DNA of 64,000 nt from NCBI GenBank assembly GCA_963921825.1, contig OY997594.1:60621675-60685674 (forward strand), read 5' to 3'. Position 1 is the stretch's first letter. The number at the start of each line of letters is the position of its first letter. Below, one piece after another: positions 11,231 to 22,674 of the stretch. This stretch comes from Erodium maritimum. Taxonomy: Eukaryota; Streptophyta; Magnoliopsida; Geraniales; Geraniaceae. Both the position numbers and the translations under genes were made by a program. The notes under the pieces are model-generated. The model searched no databases. It had not been told where the DNA came from and was given only the letters and a program-made list of their open reading frames with translations.

Positions 11231-13330
11231 CCAATTATTAATGTTGTTGGTTGGTAGTGAATCTGTATTCTCTCTTGAAATTCTGAGAATCTCACCCTTC
11301 GTATACAGACGTGCCTCCTCCCTCCTCCGCCGGTAGTCTCCTGGTCATCTCGACCCTGGAGGTTGCTGGCAGGGGTTATTCCTTTTTCCTTTCTCCGTTT
11401 TGTCCAAATTTTCTTCTGAAGTACCCTTTCTCCTTTTCCATCTTCGGCGTCAGAGTCCGATCAACTCCTCTATCTTCTCAGATCTAGTTCTCAAGACTTA
11501 GATCTGACCCCCCTTGAGCCTCGGTGATCGTAGGTGGGGAGTTGCCTGAGGTGCGCCGGTGAAGGTTCCCTTGTTGTCTCCTCGTCGGTCCTCTCAGATC
11601 TGGCCCTCTAAGGCTCAGATATGACCTTCTCAGGCCTCTGGTGGTGTTGACCCCAGTTAGGCTCTCCTCGGTGTCCATCAGAGCGGTTTTGGGGGACTGG
11701 CCGATGTTATCGGTGAAGTTAAGGGGGTGGATCTGCCAGCTCCCTTGTGTTGGTAGCGCTTTGGCGTTTTCAAGGTAAAGTAGGGGTGTCCTCTAGGCCC
11801 GTCATGGTGATAGGGTTTGCGGTGGAGACAAGCAGGATTGATGCAGATCTGTCGCCAAGTTGGTTGCTGCCCCAGAGTCGCTGCGGTGGTGGTTTCTTCC
11901 TCAGGCCCTTGCATCTTCTCCAGATCCGGTCGTGGGTCAAGCTTCCTACTTCGTGGAGGATTCTTGCGTTTCCGGTGAATCCACTACTAGGGAGGTTGTC
12001 TTTCTTCCGTCGCTCCGCGCGCCTGTAGATCTGGGCTTCCTCAGAAGGCCTCTTCTCAGTGTGCTCGGAGGTAAGGTTTCCCCTATCCCTTTGCTTTGAT
12101 TGGGTCGTCTCTCCTTCCCCTTGCTTCATTTTTCCGCTTAGGACTCCTTTCTCCCCGTACTAGTTGAGGTACATGCTCGCCGGTTTTGAGGTATAGGCCG
12201 CCGACGAGTTTTTGGGGCTTTTTGCCTCTGGAACCCAGGCGTGACAAGTGTTTAGCTAAGAGAATTTTGGTACTTGTTACTGAATTAGACTCTCCGTCTG
12301 CGATGCTTGCCGCTGACAATTGAGCAGGGACAAACTTTAGCCCCTTCAAAGCTTGGGTAGGGGGTTTGGGTTGTGGGTGGTTTCTTTTGTTAGCGCTTAA
12401 AGGTAGTAAAATATGGGTAGTTAAGACCTCAAATTTGTGCTTCAAATTTGGAAAATCCGGTATTAGGCCTTCATTTTTCAATGGTTGTTATTTCTATTGT
12501 TATTTGATGAGGACATCAAAACTTGCTCTCAAGGAAAATCAAGAAGTCATTAAAGATCAATTCAAGACTCCAACAAATCTGTTTTGCCTCTTTTCCAAAA
12601 AAAATTAATGAAGGCAATTTGTTCCATATTTCCAAAGACAAATCAGCCACTTAATTCAATGCAATGGAGATGAATTCAGACTATTAATGAGCTATTTGTG
12701 TTGTTTTACAGATTTTCAATATTTAGTTAATCAAAGAGTCATTTAGTTGTCCAATGTAATTAATTAATTTCGAGTTTTGCTGCTGGCCTATTTAACAAGA
12801 TCCCTTTTCAGCATGTAATAGACAAGTTTATGCAAGTTTTATGAAATAAAATTCGAGTTTTCTTCTGGGAAGAACTTTAAGCAATTCAATCTTCATGTGT
12901 ATGAATCCTTGAAGCTTGATTGTTCGACTTATCACAGACTTTCCATAATCTGTGTGGAGTCATTCATTCCACCATCTATCTCCCTAGTTACTTAGATTCT
13001 TCAAAGAGTGTTGTACGGCCAGTTGAAGTATCTCCATCATCGACTCCATCTTCATCCACTGGTTCCTTAGAGAGTGTTGTACGGCCAGCTAAGGAACTCC
13101 ATCCTATCATCACTATCATACATATCCTATTAGCAGGTTCTACCTCCTCCTACCACCACGTTCCTGTATCATTATTTTTTTTGTAGTTTCTCAGTTGTAT
13201 CTGTTGTCTTTGTGTCTGGTTTCTTGAGGTTCCATTGTGAATGCTCTTCATCTGTAATTGTGGTTGCTCCATCCCCGTGCTTTTTACTTCAAAGAGCCGG
13301 GTTTTATAATATTTACATTGCTATAAAAAA
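11231..13330 (+). mobile_element. Probable LINE-like non-LTR element, split by a solo LTR
   Basis: A GC-rich leader-like part (about 11280-12370) is followed by sequence that, on removing the solo LTR at 12505-13171, runs into a T/G-rich 3' UTR ending in 'tttacattgctataaaaaaa' (to about 13335), typical of plant LINE 3' ends. The left border is uncertain: 'aatgttgttggtt' near 11240 only loosely matches 'cattgtttttggtt' after the tail. No ORF2 is recognised. The call rests on 3'-end style and is tentative. Confidence 0.35.
12505..13171 (+). mobile_element. Solo LTR, 667 bp (LTR retrotransposon fossil)
   Basis: It starts TGATGAGGACATC and ends ...CCTGTATCA, flanked by the 5-bp duplication ttatt (12500-12504 and 13172-13176). 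There is no internal region, so it is a solo LTR left by recombination. The TGATGAGGACATC start is reminiscent of Ty3/gypsy (Tat-type) LTRs, but the family is inference. Confidence 0.7.
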
Positions 13331-13669
13331 ACATTGTTTTTGGTTTAATTAAGGAGATAAAGAATAAAAAAGACAAATAAATTTTCGTATCAACCGATTG
13401 ATACGATTTTTTTTGCAGTCACGAGCCTGAAAGGACTTTTTCTTCACTTCTCGTATCCGTTGGCGGACAGAGCCGTCGATAAGCTTACCGATCATGTTAT
13501 CCGCCAACTATCCGTCAAGGTTTCGATTTTTTCCACCGACATTTCCCCTCCACCAACATTCCGCCGCCAATTGAAGATACTCTAAGGACATAGAAGATAG
13601 TTCCTTAAAACACAAGCCACGTCTACTTAACATAACCCCATCACTCAAATTCATATGAATGATTCAAAA
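13331..13669. other. Intergenic, no gene recognised
   Basis: No open frame of note. A short self-complementary stretch is seen near 13397 (gtatcaaccgattgatac). Nothing else. Confidence 0.5.
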
Positions 13670-15210
13670 TCAAATTCTAAAACCTAAAAAGGCTCGAATC
13701 ATATGGAAGATGAGATCCCTCCATCCCCTCTCAATGTTCTCAACCACGATTGCAACGCCATAACTACATGAAATAACATGGGAAACACACAATAACAAAG
13801 CAATACTTGTGGTATACTTTTGGACAACTCATATGTCTTCTTCCGGAATGTCATTGTGAATAAGCTTCACAATAGTAACTTCTTGTTCAAGCTCATCCAA
13901 AGTGAGCCTAACCTGCACCAACCTGTTACGATAAGGACCTGAATCAATATCCTACGATAACTGAAAAAAGCTTAACTCTTTTGTATTGGATTGGACATAA
14001 TCGTTAATCGATCGGGTATTTATACATTACCAGCTACTCTTATGATAAATAACTAAGTTATGAATACCTAGATGTTTCTTGATGATCTCTGTTACTACCA
14101 GACTTGCCTTATATGCAGTAGGGTTGGGGAAGAAGAACAGTACACGAGACATCATCGTATCACATGTAACACCAACTGTTAACCTAAACGGTGTCGTCCA
14201 AGTAGCTCCTTTCCTTCTTCTGAAACGATGTCGTTGCGCCTTTCCTTTGAGAATCACGATCCTATCATGACACAACCCATCTTCTTAATTCAACAAATCA
14301 ATCTCTTAACCATAATCATCATTTCAATGCACAAAGCATCAATAAAAACCATGTCTTTACCGTCTAAATACCACCATTTGGACAGCTCCCGAACCTCCAA
14401 TTATGCGCAATAGATTTACCATCCTGCAACTTTAATTTCTTCCCTTTCAACCTCCCTGCTTATCTTGGCATTGCTCTGAATGAATCCCTACCATCTATTA
14501 TCATCCATGGGTATCTCATAAATGTCCTTAACTCTGCAACAAAACTTATTTGTCATTGTTATGGTCTTAAACCCATTCTTCTGCACAACATTTTTTTGGT
14601 TGAGTCGTGGCAGCTTGACACTTAGGCTCCGACTTCTTCATTTCCATCTCATTCTTGGCGGGCCCGTCTTTGGCCATGTTGTCAACATAACCTTCACTTT
14701 CTCCGAAATCAAAGGCTTTCCTTTCGCCAACATCACATCCTTCAACCTCTTCCCAATGGGTCTCTTGTTTTTGACGAAGACCCTGATTTCTGGGTCTTCT
14801 TTGGTGTTCTCGTCAGCGATGTAGGGTAGCTCGATTAGGGGCGTATTTAGGTGGTTTTAGGGTATGCCCCGGCATACCCTTTCTTGGAAAGTTACATAAA
14901 GTCGTAGAGCTTTCAATTACCTTCGATTTGATATCTTACGGGCCTAAATCATAGTTCGTATGAAAAAATTTATGATCATTTTAAGATTTGCCTTGCACGT
15001 AATTTGAACGTGGTTTGCACGTAGTTTCCATTTGAGTGTATGGTTCATTTATTTTGCTACCACATTTTGCAATGATTAATGGCATACCTTAAATTATATT
15101 CTTGGATCCGCCCCTAGCTCGACGATGTCGTCGGCCTTGAGCAACGATACTTAGTCTGAGTCCTTGGCCTCGTCTTCCCAGGAGAGGGTCACACTGATCT
15201 CGTATCCGGG
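13670..15210 (-). pseudogene. AHA1: AHA1-like (activator of Hsp90 ATPase) unprocessed pseudogene
   Basis: Minus-strand blocks in order match plant AHA1. TPGYEISVTLSWEDEAKDSD (about 15210-15151) is the end of the Hsp90-binding Aha1_N domain. ELPYIADENTKEDPEIRV and AKGKPLISEKVKV follow at about 14830-14700. The AHSA1 domain gives FKTITMTNKFCCRVKDIYEI (about 14573-14514), LQDGKSIAHNWRFGS, TIVKLIHNDIPEED (about 13900-13850) and VVENIERGWRDLIFHMIRAF, with a stop at 13670-13672. The spacing, and an acceptor ending GGTGCAG before VRLTLDE, show introns are retained, so this is a gene duplicate and not a retrocopy. It is dead: the N-terminal exons are missing, there is a TAG after DNRW, the frame shifts in the middle, and a hAT MITE (14835-15114) splits the exon. 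AHA1 would stimulate Hsp90 ATPase in the cytosol. Confidence 0.85.
14835..15114. mobile_element. hAT-like MITE inside an AHA1 exon
   Basis: The 280-bp insert is bounded by a perfect 8-bp duplication, tagctcga (14827-14834 and 15115-15122). The duplicated bases are AHA1 coding sequence, confirming the target site. Ends read TTAGGGGCGTATTTA and, from the other side, GGGGCGGATCC, the short inverted ends typical of one plant hAT group and similar to the element at 4887-5677. Confidence 0.8.
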
Positions 15211-15924
15211 GGTAACTATCATGATCTTATGTGAAGATGGGCCAGAGATTAACCAAGGTGGGCTTAATTTCGTCAACCCAAGTAAAAGAGTCAAGCCCAT
15301 CAAAGGAAACAACATAGTCTTGTCGAGCATAACACGTCTCATTCGTGAGGAGGCTCAATTGGGTACAAGGATGAAAAAGGACGGACACCATCTAAGGGAT
15401 GCAGAGCTGAGCTAATTGCAGGTGGACAACTCAGGTAAGGGGGACTAGCAAAGGTAATCGTTTAGGTATTTGTAATGTGTTAGGGTTTTTGTATTTGGAT
15501 ATCGTGAGATTTGTAGATTGAGTCTTGAAGCAAGCTTGAAGCATCTCTTTGTAGATTTATCGTTGCTCCTTCAAGTTTAATCTAAATCGAAAATTATAGC
15601 TTACAATCATCTTTTCCATTTAGAGAATCGTTATGCTAGTATAAGACCCAGAGATTATGGAGACTCCAGAGCTGATTTCACAGGTTTCATAGATGGAAAG
15701 GGGGACTGAAAGATGTGACCAAATCCAAGAGGATTTGATTACAAATTTGGGAAAGAAGGAAGAAGGTCTTGGAAGAGTTTCATGGTGGTAGGAACGATGT
15801 CTCAAATATTAGTTGAATGCCATTGTGAATCATATCGACGTGAAGCTCTTGAGGTCGAGAAGTAGCGACAAGAAAAAATGGAGGCTGAAATCCGAGAAAA
15901 ATTGTAGGATGATAAGGAAGGCCG
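15211..15924. other. No gene recognised
   Basis: The N-terminal half of AHA1 is not found here. Minus-strand sequence at 15620-15805 is open but resembles nothing. Purine-rich text around 15830-15920 ('gaaaaatggaggctgaaatccgag') continues after the TRIM at about 16475 ('ccaagaaaaattggaggcc') and may be decayed coding sequence of a coiled-coil protein. That is only a suspicion. Confidence 0.35.
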
Positions 15925-16467
15925 CATTAGAGAACCAACTCAAGTAAAAGCTCAAGCTGATAGTTGAAGGTCCAATTATAGTTATATTCTAACACGCGCC
16001 CTCACGAACAAACCCGTTTACGGGTTTGGAGGTGGATCTAAGGATAACCCATTAAGAGATAGGTAGGAAGCCAAATGAGAAGATTTAAGAAGGATAGCCC
16101 ATTAGGAGGTAGTTAGGAAGCCCGATGAGAAGATTTTAGGATGATAACCTATTAAGAGATAGTTGGGGAACCCATTGAGAGAAGACTTGAAGATAGCCCA
16201 TTAAGAGATAGATGGGGAGCCCATGAAGAAGATATTTTATGTAGAGCCCATTGAGAAGAGGCTTGTAGATAGCTCATATAGAAGGAGTATAAGGGTTGGC
16301 CCATTATGGGTAAATTAGATAAATACACAAGAAATTATAATTTTTTTAAAGAGTGGGGTTTGAACCCGGGTCCGTGAGGAATCAAGCTCTAATACCACAT
16401 TAGAGAACCAACTCAACTAAAAACTCAAGATGATAGTTGAAGGTCCAATTATAATTACATTCTAACA
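15925..16467 (-). mobile_element. TRIM (small LTR retrotransposon), 543 bp
   Basis: Two direct repeats of about 70 bp (15925-15994 and 16398-16467) flank a short non-coding interior. Next to the right repeat, on the minus strand, is TGGTATTAGAGC (16386-16397), a primer-binding site for tRNA-iMet with one mismatch. By the other repeat is a purine-rich tract, so the element reads on the minus strand. Flanks ggccg and tgccg look like a 5-bp duplication with one mismatch. It encodes no protein, as is normal for TRIMs. Confidence 0.85.
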
Positions 16468-17285
16468 TGCCGAGCTCCAAGAAAAATTGGAGGCCAAAAC
16501 AATGAAGAAGAGGCTGCATCCATTAAGAAGTAGAGGAGTTGCTTGCGAAGGATCAGGTTTTCCAAGTTATCCTGTATGTCCGTGCTGAACCTTACAACAA
16601 TGGTTATAAATGACTTTCGGGAAAATTCATCAATGTGTTCAAAGAAGAAATTACGCTTGTGGAAGTTAATCTTGGACTTGAGAATGAGACTGAGTTGGTG
16701 CTCGTGATGAAACCAGAAACAATGGACTACGGGTACCAATGGCTCCCCATGGACGATGGGAATGTGAGTGCACATGAGTTTTTTGAGGTAAATTTGATTC
16801 AATTTAAGTTATGCTCTTTCAGTTGGTTAAGAAAAATGATAGAATGATTGGATGGCCGATTGACATTAGTATTTTTCTGAGTTTTTATGGACCGATATGG
16901 GTGCTTTTTTTATTTCTCGTGTAGCTTCTGTTTATAGAAAATATTTCAGTTATTTGTTGAAAGCTTATGGTGATAATTCGGATTTTTGAAAGGCTGTGGA
17001 GGTTATTAGACAATTGGTAGTCACTGGGCATGGTTCCAGTCTAATTGAGATTGTTATTATATATGTAAACAAAATATGAGTTGTTTCATGAAAAAACAAT
17101 AAAAAAACATTTAAGAAGTATAAAAATATATTTGTTAAATTTATATCCTTAAATAAAAAAATTAAATAAACAATCTTAATTTCCTTATAAAAAATAAAAG
17201 CTGGCAATACAAATTTATGGTCGTGCTAGCAAACCACCACAAAGGCTTATATAAGGATAATTTAAACTTCTCTGTCTATGATAGA
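16468..17285. other. No gene recognised
   Basis: A plus-strand frame at 16635-16847 (70 codons, acidic) has no family resemblance. The rest is AT-rich. Confidence 0.4.
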
Positions 17286-17535
17286 CAAGACAACTCGTTG
17301 ATAAGTTTCGAATTTTTGAGTTAGACAAGGCATGTCAGTCAACAATTTTGGAATCCCTGAGTTGGATAGAACAAGTTGGTCAAAATTTTCGAATCTTTGA
17401 GTTAGATAAGACAAGTCGGTCAAAAGTTTTAGATCTCTAAGTTGGAAAAGGCATGTTGGTCAATAATTTTTTAGTATCTGAGTTGGACAAGACATGTCGA
17501 AAAAAAGTTTTAGAATCTCATGTTTTCAATAAGAC
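17286..17535. repeat. Tandem repeat, about 40-bp unit, 5-6 copies
   Basis: The core 'gagttagacaaggcatgtcggtcaa' type sequence recurs at about 17319, 17359, 17399, 17439 and 17480 with many substitutions. Unit spacing is about 40 bp. An old minisatellite. Confidence 0.75.
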
Positions 17536-18909
17536 AAATCGAAGAATAGATTGAAGAAAACACACTTCATTGGAACCCTAGAACATCCATCACACAACGA
17601 CCACCAAACAGTGAAAATTGTGGTCGTACCAGAAAACCAGAAATCATACAACCCAAGACAAAGATGTGAACACAGAAAAATGAAACCATCCTTTAAAGTT
17701 TTTTTATGTGAGAGCTAATATTCCCGCACTAGTCCCAAATCGCTGACATGAATTTGTCACGACGTTCCAACTCTTCCTCAAACATGGTCGATGTGTCCTC
17801 TGCTTCCAACTACCAGTATCGGGGGAATATTTTGTTCCATTGATCTTGCATCTTAATCATTCAATCCGCCTTTGTTGTATATATGGAGGCCACTACATTC
17901 ACTTTATCGCTCATCTTCTTCCCTTTTCTGTTTGTGAACTTCTGCCACAATGGACATACTTGTTGAGGTGGGACATGAGGGTCTTAAGATTCCACGTTCG
18001 GGGTCGGGCTCGGCTCCCACTCCGATTGGGACTCACCGATGAGAAGTGTTCTTCACCGATTGATGAGAGGGGGGTGTTTGAGAGTTGTAAGACTCAATTC
18101 TATTCAATCGTTTTCGCTTGTCCCCAGTCCTTCCTTCCTCCACGAGGAATTTTGGTTCATCATGCATTATTTCCCACCAATAGTAGTACTTAAACTTATT
18201 TTACTCATTCTCGTATGTTTGCATGGAAATGCAAACGAGATCATCGTGGTTGTGACCGGTAGTCCAATTCCTCTAGCTTGGATGAAATGATGGTTGAATT
18301 TTCTTACCCGAGGTGTAGTCTTATTCCAACAGTTTTTTCATTGCAGCAACGTCATCACCGCGAAAGAATTTCCCTTATTGTACTGCTTGGTAATTTAAGC
18401 CCAAAAAGTATCCCTCGTTTGGTTGTTCCCTTGATAGCATTTTTGGATATGAGTAACCAAGCATATATGAGGTTTCTGTCCTAGGGCAGGGTTCATAGTT
18501 TTTTGGTGTTTTTCGTTGTTAAGGCCCTGTAGAGAACAACTACAAAGACATTCGGGTCCCATTGTTTCCAGCTTGAGAATATTGCGCGTACCTTTAATAT
18601 TGGGGCATGAGGTTGGGTGACGTTTGGCTGTATGTACGGGTTCGGGACCATGGGGGTGCATGTATGAGTTGTCGTCCATGGGTGGTTTCATGTATGCATT
18701 GGGCACCATGGATAGATTGATCTTCAACATACGCTGAAAACCTTTGGGTTGCTCCACATTAAACTTGGTTGGGATCACATTATCAATCTCGTCGGATGAT
18801 ATATTTTTTATTCCAATAAGAGATTTGGGAACAAGAAAAGCATTTGAGGGAATTGAAAGAAGGAGATGAAGAGCGGAGAGAGTAATAAAATAAGAAAAGA
18901 GTGTTGATA
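17536..18909. other. Intergenic, no gene recognised
   Basis: Mixed composition. Open frames of 117 codons (17840-18193, +) and 127 codons (18395-18778, -) overlap other frames and lack recognisable domains, so I do not call them. Confidence 0.4.
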
Positions 18910-18918
18910 TTTATAGTT

Positions 18919-19846
18919 TGGGAAAACGACAAATACATGCCCTTAAGTTGTCATGTTTCTCTGATACTTACCCTCATGTTTTTTGTATCTAATATTCACT
19001 CGATGTTTCTTTTTATGACAAATAGCTTATGTCGTCCAGCTCCGTTAGTCTTGTTTTTGTTAAATGACGAAAATACCCTCAACTACCTTTCAATATTACC
19101 ACAATATCTTTCAAATAATTATGAAAATATCATTAGTTATTTACGAAAATGCCATTTTGACTAAATTCAAATGTTCTTATCTCTTTTTTTTATATATATT
19201 TAATAAATAATTAAAAAAATTAACCATTTTTTTTAATTCTTAAAAATAATTTTTATTTTAGGATAATTTTTATTTATTTTAAAAAATCATTTTTATTTTA
19301 GTAAAATTAACTTTTGAAAATCATAATTATAAAAACAATTATTTTGGAAATTTGTTTTTTATTTTTAAAAATCAAAATTTTATGTTTAAAAATTAAAAAA
19401 AATTATTTTAAAAATACTATTTATATATTTTTAAAATCGTGTTTTTGAAAATCAGTTTTTATTTTAAAAAATATACTTTTATTTAAAAAATAAATTTTAT
19501 TTTAAAATGAATTTTTATTTTTATAATTGTTTGTTATTTAAAAAATGATTTTTTTCAAATAAAAACTGAATTTCAAAAATAAATGTTGAATTTTAAAAAA
19601 TAAAATTTTAAAAATAAAAAATAATAATGATTTAAAAAAATAAAACTTTTTTATAAAATAAAATTATTTGTTCTAAAGGCATTTTTGGTATTTTAGAAAA
19701 AGTTAACAGAAAATAGATGGAAAATTTGACGGCATGGACTATTTGTCTTAAAAGAAAACATAGGGGTAGGTATTGGATACAAAAAAACATGAGGGTAGGT
19801 ATTTGAGAAACGTGACAACATAAAGGTATGCATTTTTCATTTTCTC
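18919..19846. mobile_element. Non-autonomous Mutator-like element (MITE type)
   Basis: Inverted ends of more than 100 bp: left 'gacaaatacatgccctta...gttgtcatgtttctc', right the complement of 'ataaaggtatgcattttt' and its flank. The 9-bp flanks tttatagtt (18910-18918 and 19847-19855) are a perfect duplication. The interior is almost pure A/T with repeated 'ttttattttaaaaa' blocks like those in 28380-28860. No transposase. Confidence 0.85.
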
Positions 19847-19855
19847 TTTATAGTT

Positions 19856-20600
19856 AGAATAAATTATTATTTTATTACATTCTCAATTTTTTTTTAAATT
19901 CAATTACATTAAAAATGATTTCAAAGAAAAGAAATAGGGTTGTGAGTCCTTGGTTGTAATAACGACTATTTTTCCCACCTCTTGCCATGTGTTTCCATTC
20001 CATCGGCGTGCTCCAGCTCGAGATCTCGAACTTACTGAATCTATCATGTATAGTGAGCCACGCGGTTCTGACTCCCGCATCCTGTGATAGGATTCTAATT
20101 CGTCCGATCCTGAATCTCGTAGTCCATCAGAATCACTAAAAGAACACGTTATACGTATTACTATGCTGCCTAATAATTGTGGCCACGTGACGTCAGTGTA
20201 TTGGTACATTGACTAACCGTTACAACGACATGAACACTGACTAACCGTTACAACGACATGATATAGTTGACTCTAGAACGCCATCCTTCTGACGTAACAA
20301 CTTGATTCAGCACACAACGTCAAGTTGTTGCACCGTCTCCCCGTGTTTGACACTTTTTTCAGCAGCGTACGCCGGTCTATGGCACATGCCCTAATGTTGT
20401 TTTTGCTCTTATTACACGGTTATTCTCTCCGGGTTGGGTTATCAACTCGCTCACTCGGACGGTCGGACCTCAGTTGAGTAAGTGTTCACAATATTGCTTC
20501 CTTTACGACTTGTCGTGCCATCTGTTCCCTACCAAGACCCCAGACTCTGTCAACGACCCTCCTCTTGACGTTGCAGTCAGGGTGCATTTCCGTTGCCGGG
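19856..20600. promoter_or_regulatory. Upstream region of the 3-methyladenine glycosylase gene
   Basis: No gene is seen before 20601. A direct repeat of 'gactaaccgttacaacgacatga' lies at about 20210-20262. The 150 bp before the start codon are moderately GC-rich and probably hold the 5' UTR. No clear TATA box was recognised. Confidence 0.4.
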
Positions 20601-22103
20601 ATGAAGAGGTCTCAGCGATTCAAACGGGTGGCGAAGCTCGGCAAACAGATTTCGGAGGCTGAACAAGGCCAAAATCGGACGACCCGGCATTCTAGAGCTG
20701 TAACGATTAGGGCAAAACCTGAACCCCAATTGCACCCGATCCCAGATGAGAAAATGACAATCTTGCCTCCTGAGTTCTTCCAAATCGACGCACTTGATCT
20801 CGCGCCGCGGTTGCTGGGAAAGTTCCTCAGGAGGGATGATGTTGTTCTTCGGATAACTGAGGTACTGAGGTTTCATTTTCTGTTTGTTTCCCAGTAAAAT
20901 ATGGGGAGAGATAAACAAAGGAACCTCAAATTCGAGGTTTTGACTGTTCCATAGCTGACCCAATAGAGAATTTCATATCCTCCTTTGTTTGGTTGCTGAG
21001 AAATTAGGGGGAAAAGAACATTTTGAATAGGGGAAAGTGAAGTGATGCCTTTGTTTGTATGCAAGCAGGTGGAAGCTTATAGACCAAATGATTCAGCTTG
21101 TCATGGTCGATTTGGCATCACTTCAAGAACAGCCCCTGTTGTAAGATTCTTCAAATTGGCTTTCACCTAATGTGTAATTTGAGAATATGTAAAAAATTTG
21201 ATGTCTGTGGATTTAGTTTGGAGCTGGAGGGCATGTATATGCATACCTTTGTTATGGTCTCCACGTAATGCTTAATGTTGTAGCAGACAAGGAGGGAGTT
21301 GGAGCAGCTGTGCTAATTCGCGCTTGTGCTCCCGTCACTGGTATGGCTTCACCTTCCATAGGAAACCATATTTCCTATGTTATTCATAAGACAGTCTCTA
21401 GTTGTCCCGATATATATGCTAACTTGTGAGGTTTAAATCTTTGTGCAGGAATGGAGACCATTCAGCAGCGTAGGGGTCTCAAGACAGAGAAACCTGTTCT
21501 TCTTACCGGTCCTGGAAAGGTTATTATCGTCAATCTTGATTCTCCTTCTTAGGCATATATGAAACCAATAAGATTTATTTAATTCTGATGCAACATGAGG
21601 AACTTTACATGGACATGAAAGTAGTAGATTCCGTTCTTCTTACCGGTCCTGGAAAGGTTATTGTCGTCAATCTTAATTCTTCTTCTCAGGCATATATGAA
21701 ACCAATAAGATTTATTTAATTCTGATGCAACATGAGGCACTTTACATGGACATGAAAGTAGTAGATTCGTGGATTTCACTGGGGTTTTCCCTTTGTTTCA
21801 GATTGGGCAAGCACTGGGAATTTCAACTGAGTGGTCTAACCATCCCCTTTATGCTCCTGGTAGGACTCATCATCTTCCCTTTCAAATTTATAGTTTTGAT
21901 ATGATCTGGTTCTCAAGTGAATAATGGGTTTGAATTTAGGTGGGTTAGAACTCTTGGACGGTCCAGAGCCAGATAATATACTGGTTGGTCCACGCGTTGG
22001 TATTGATTATGCCTTACCCGAACATATTGGAGCGTTGTGGAGATTCGCCATTGCCGGTACACCTTGGGTTAGTGCTCCTAAAAATACCCTTAGACCACCC
22101 TAA
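20601..22103 (+). CDS. MAG: DNA-3-methyladenine glycosylase (MAG/AAG family), six exons
   Basis: It removes alkylated purines such as 3-methyladenine from DNA, starting base-excision repair in the nucleus. Exons by GT-AG junctions: 20601-20861, 21069-21140, 21217-21340, 21449-21519, 21802-21859, 21940-22103, giving 249 residues, close to the Arabidopsis MAG length. The basic N-terminus (MKRSQRFKRVAK) fits a nuclear protein. The catalytic core is clear: LAPRLLGKFLRRDDVVLRIT, then VEAY (E89, Y91 equivalent to human AAG E125 and Y127), H99 in NDSACHG, then GGHVYAYLCYGLHVMLNVV, VLIRACAPVTGME, LLTGPGKIGQALGI and the C-terminal RVGIDYA. ATG at 20601 is the first in frame. The fourth intron carries a duplication of the exon-4 end. 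It looks functional. Confidence 0.95.
21496..21769 (+). repeat. 137-bp tandem duplication spanning exon 4 end and its splice donor
   Basis: The segment from 21496 (gttcttcttaccggtcctgg) through intron sequence is repeated from 21633 with only about six differences. The duplicate lies in intron 4 and carries a second copy of the last 24 bases of exon 4 plus a GT donor (about 21657). Confidence 0.9.
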
Positions 22104-22674
22104 TCTTCAACAACAAGTTTATGTTCTTCAGTCTATGTAGAATGTACTTATTGTAACAAATAACTTTTTTCTTCTTTTCAAAAGTAGAAGATTTTTGTTC
22201 TTTTCAAAAGTAGAAGAGAAAAGTGTATGATCCTTTCACTCAAGCAATAAAAGACTGAAAAAACGCCAAGTCATTCACAAGATTGGTTATTTCAATATTG
22301 GGTTTGAAGAATCTTGTTGAACTACATAGAAATCCTAATCCAAATTGCTCTAGTAATTACCAATCTAACCTTGTGATTTTATTTGGAATGTTATGTTGTA
22401 TTTTAGTTTCTTTCTTGTGCGTCAAGTATTATTTGAAACGGCTAGGAGACTACTCTTCCTTGGACATCGCTTAAATCATGAAATCAAATTCTTTCTCATT
22501 AAGGGAGGTTTAATTATAAGAAATAGGAAATACAAATCCTAACACAACTTGGCTCAAACCCTAAGCCTCCCTCCCTCCATCCCCTTAACAACATAATAAG
22601 CCGCACAACAAGCTCTGCTCTGACCCTAGCATCCTGCATCTCTCCTGTCTCTCCGTTCTTCTCCAATTTCAATC
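22104..22674. other. 3' UTR of the glycosylase gene and spacer
   Basis: There is a short direct repeat of 'cttttcaaaagtagaag' (about 22175-22215). No open frame of note apart from one 63-codon frame without resemblance. Confidence 0.5.
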
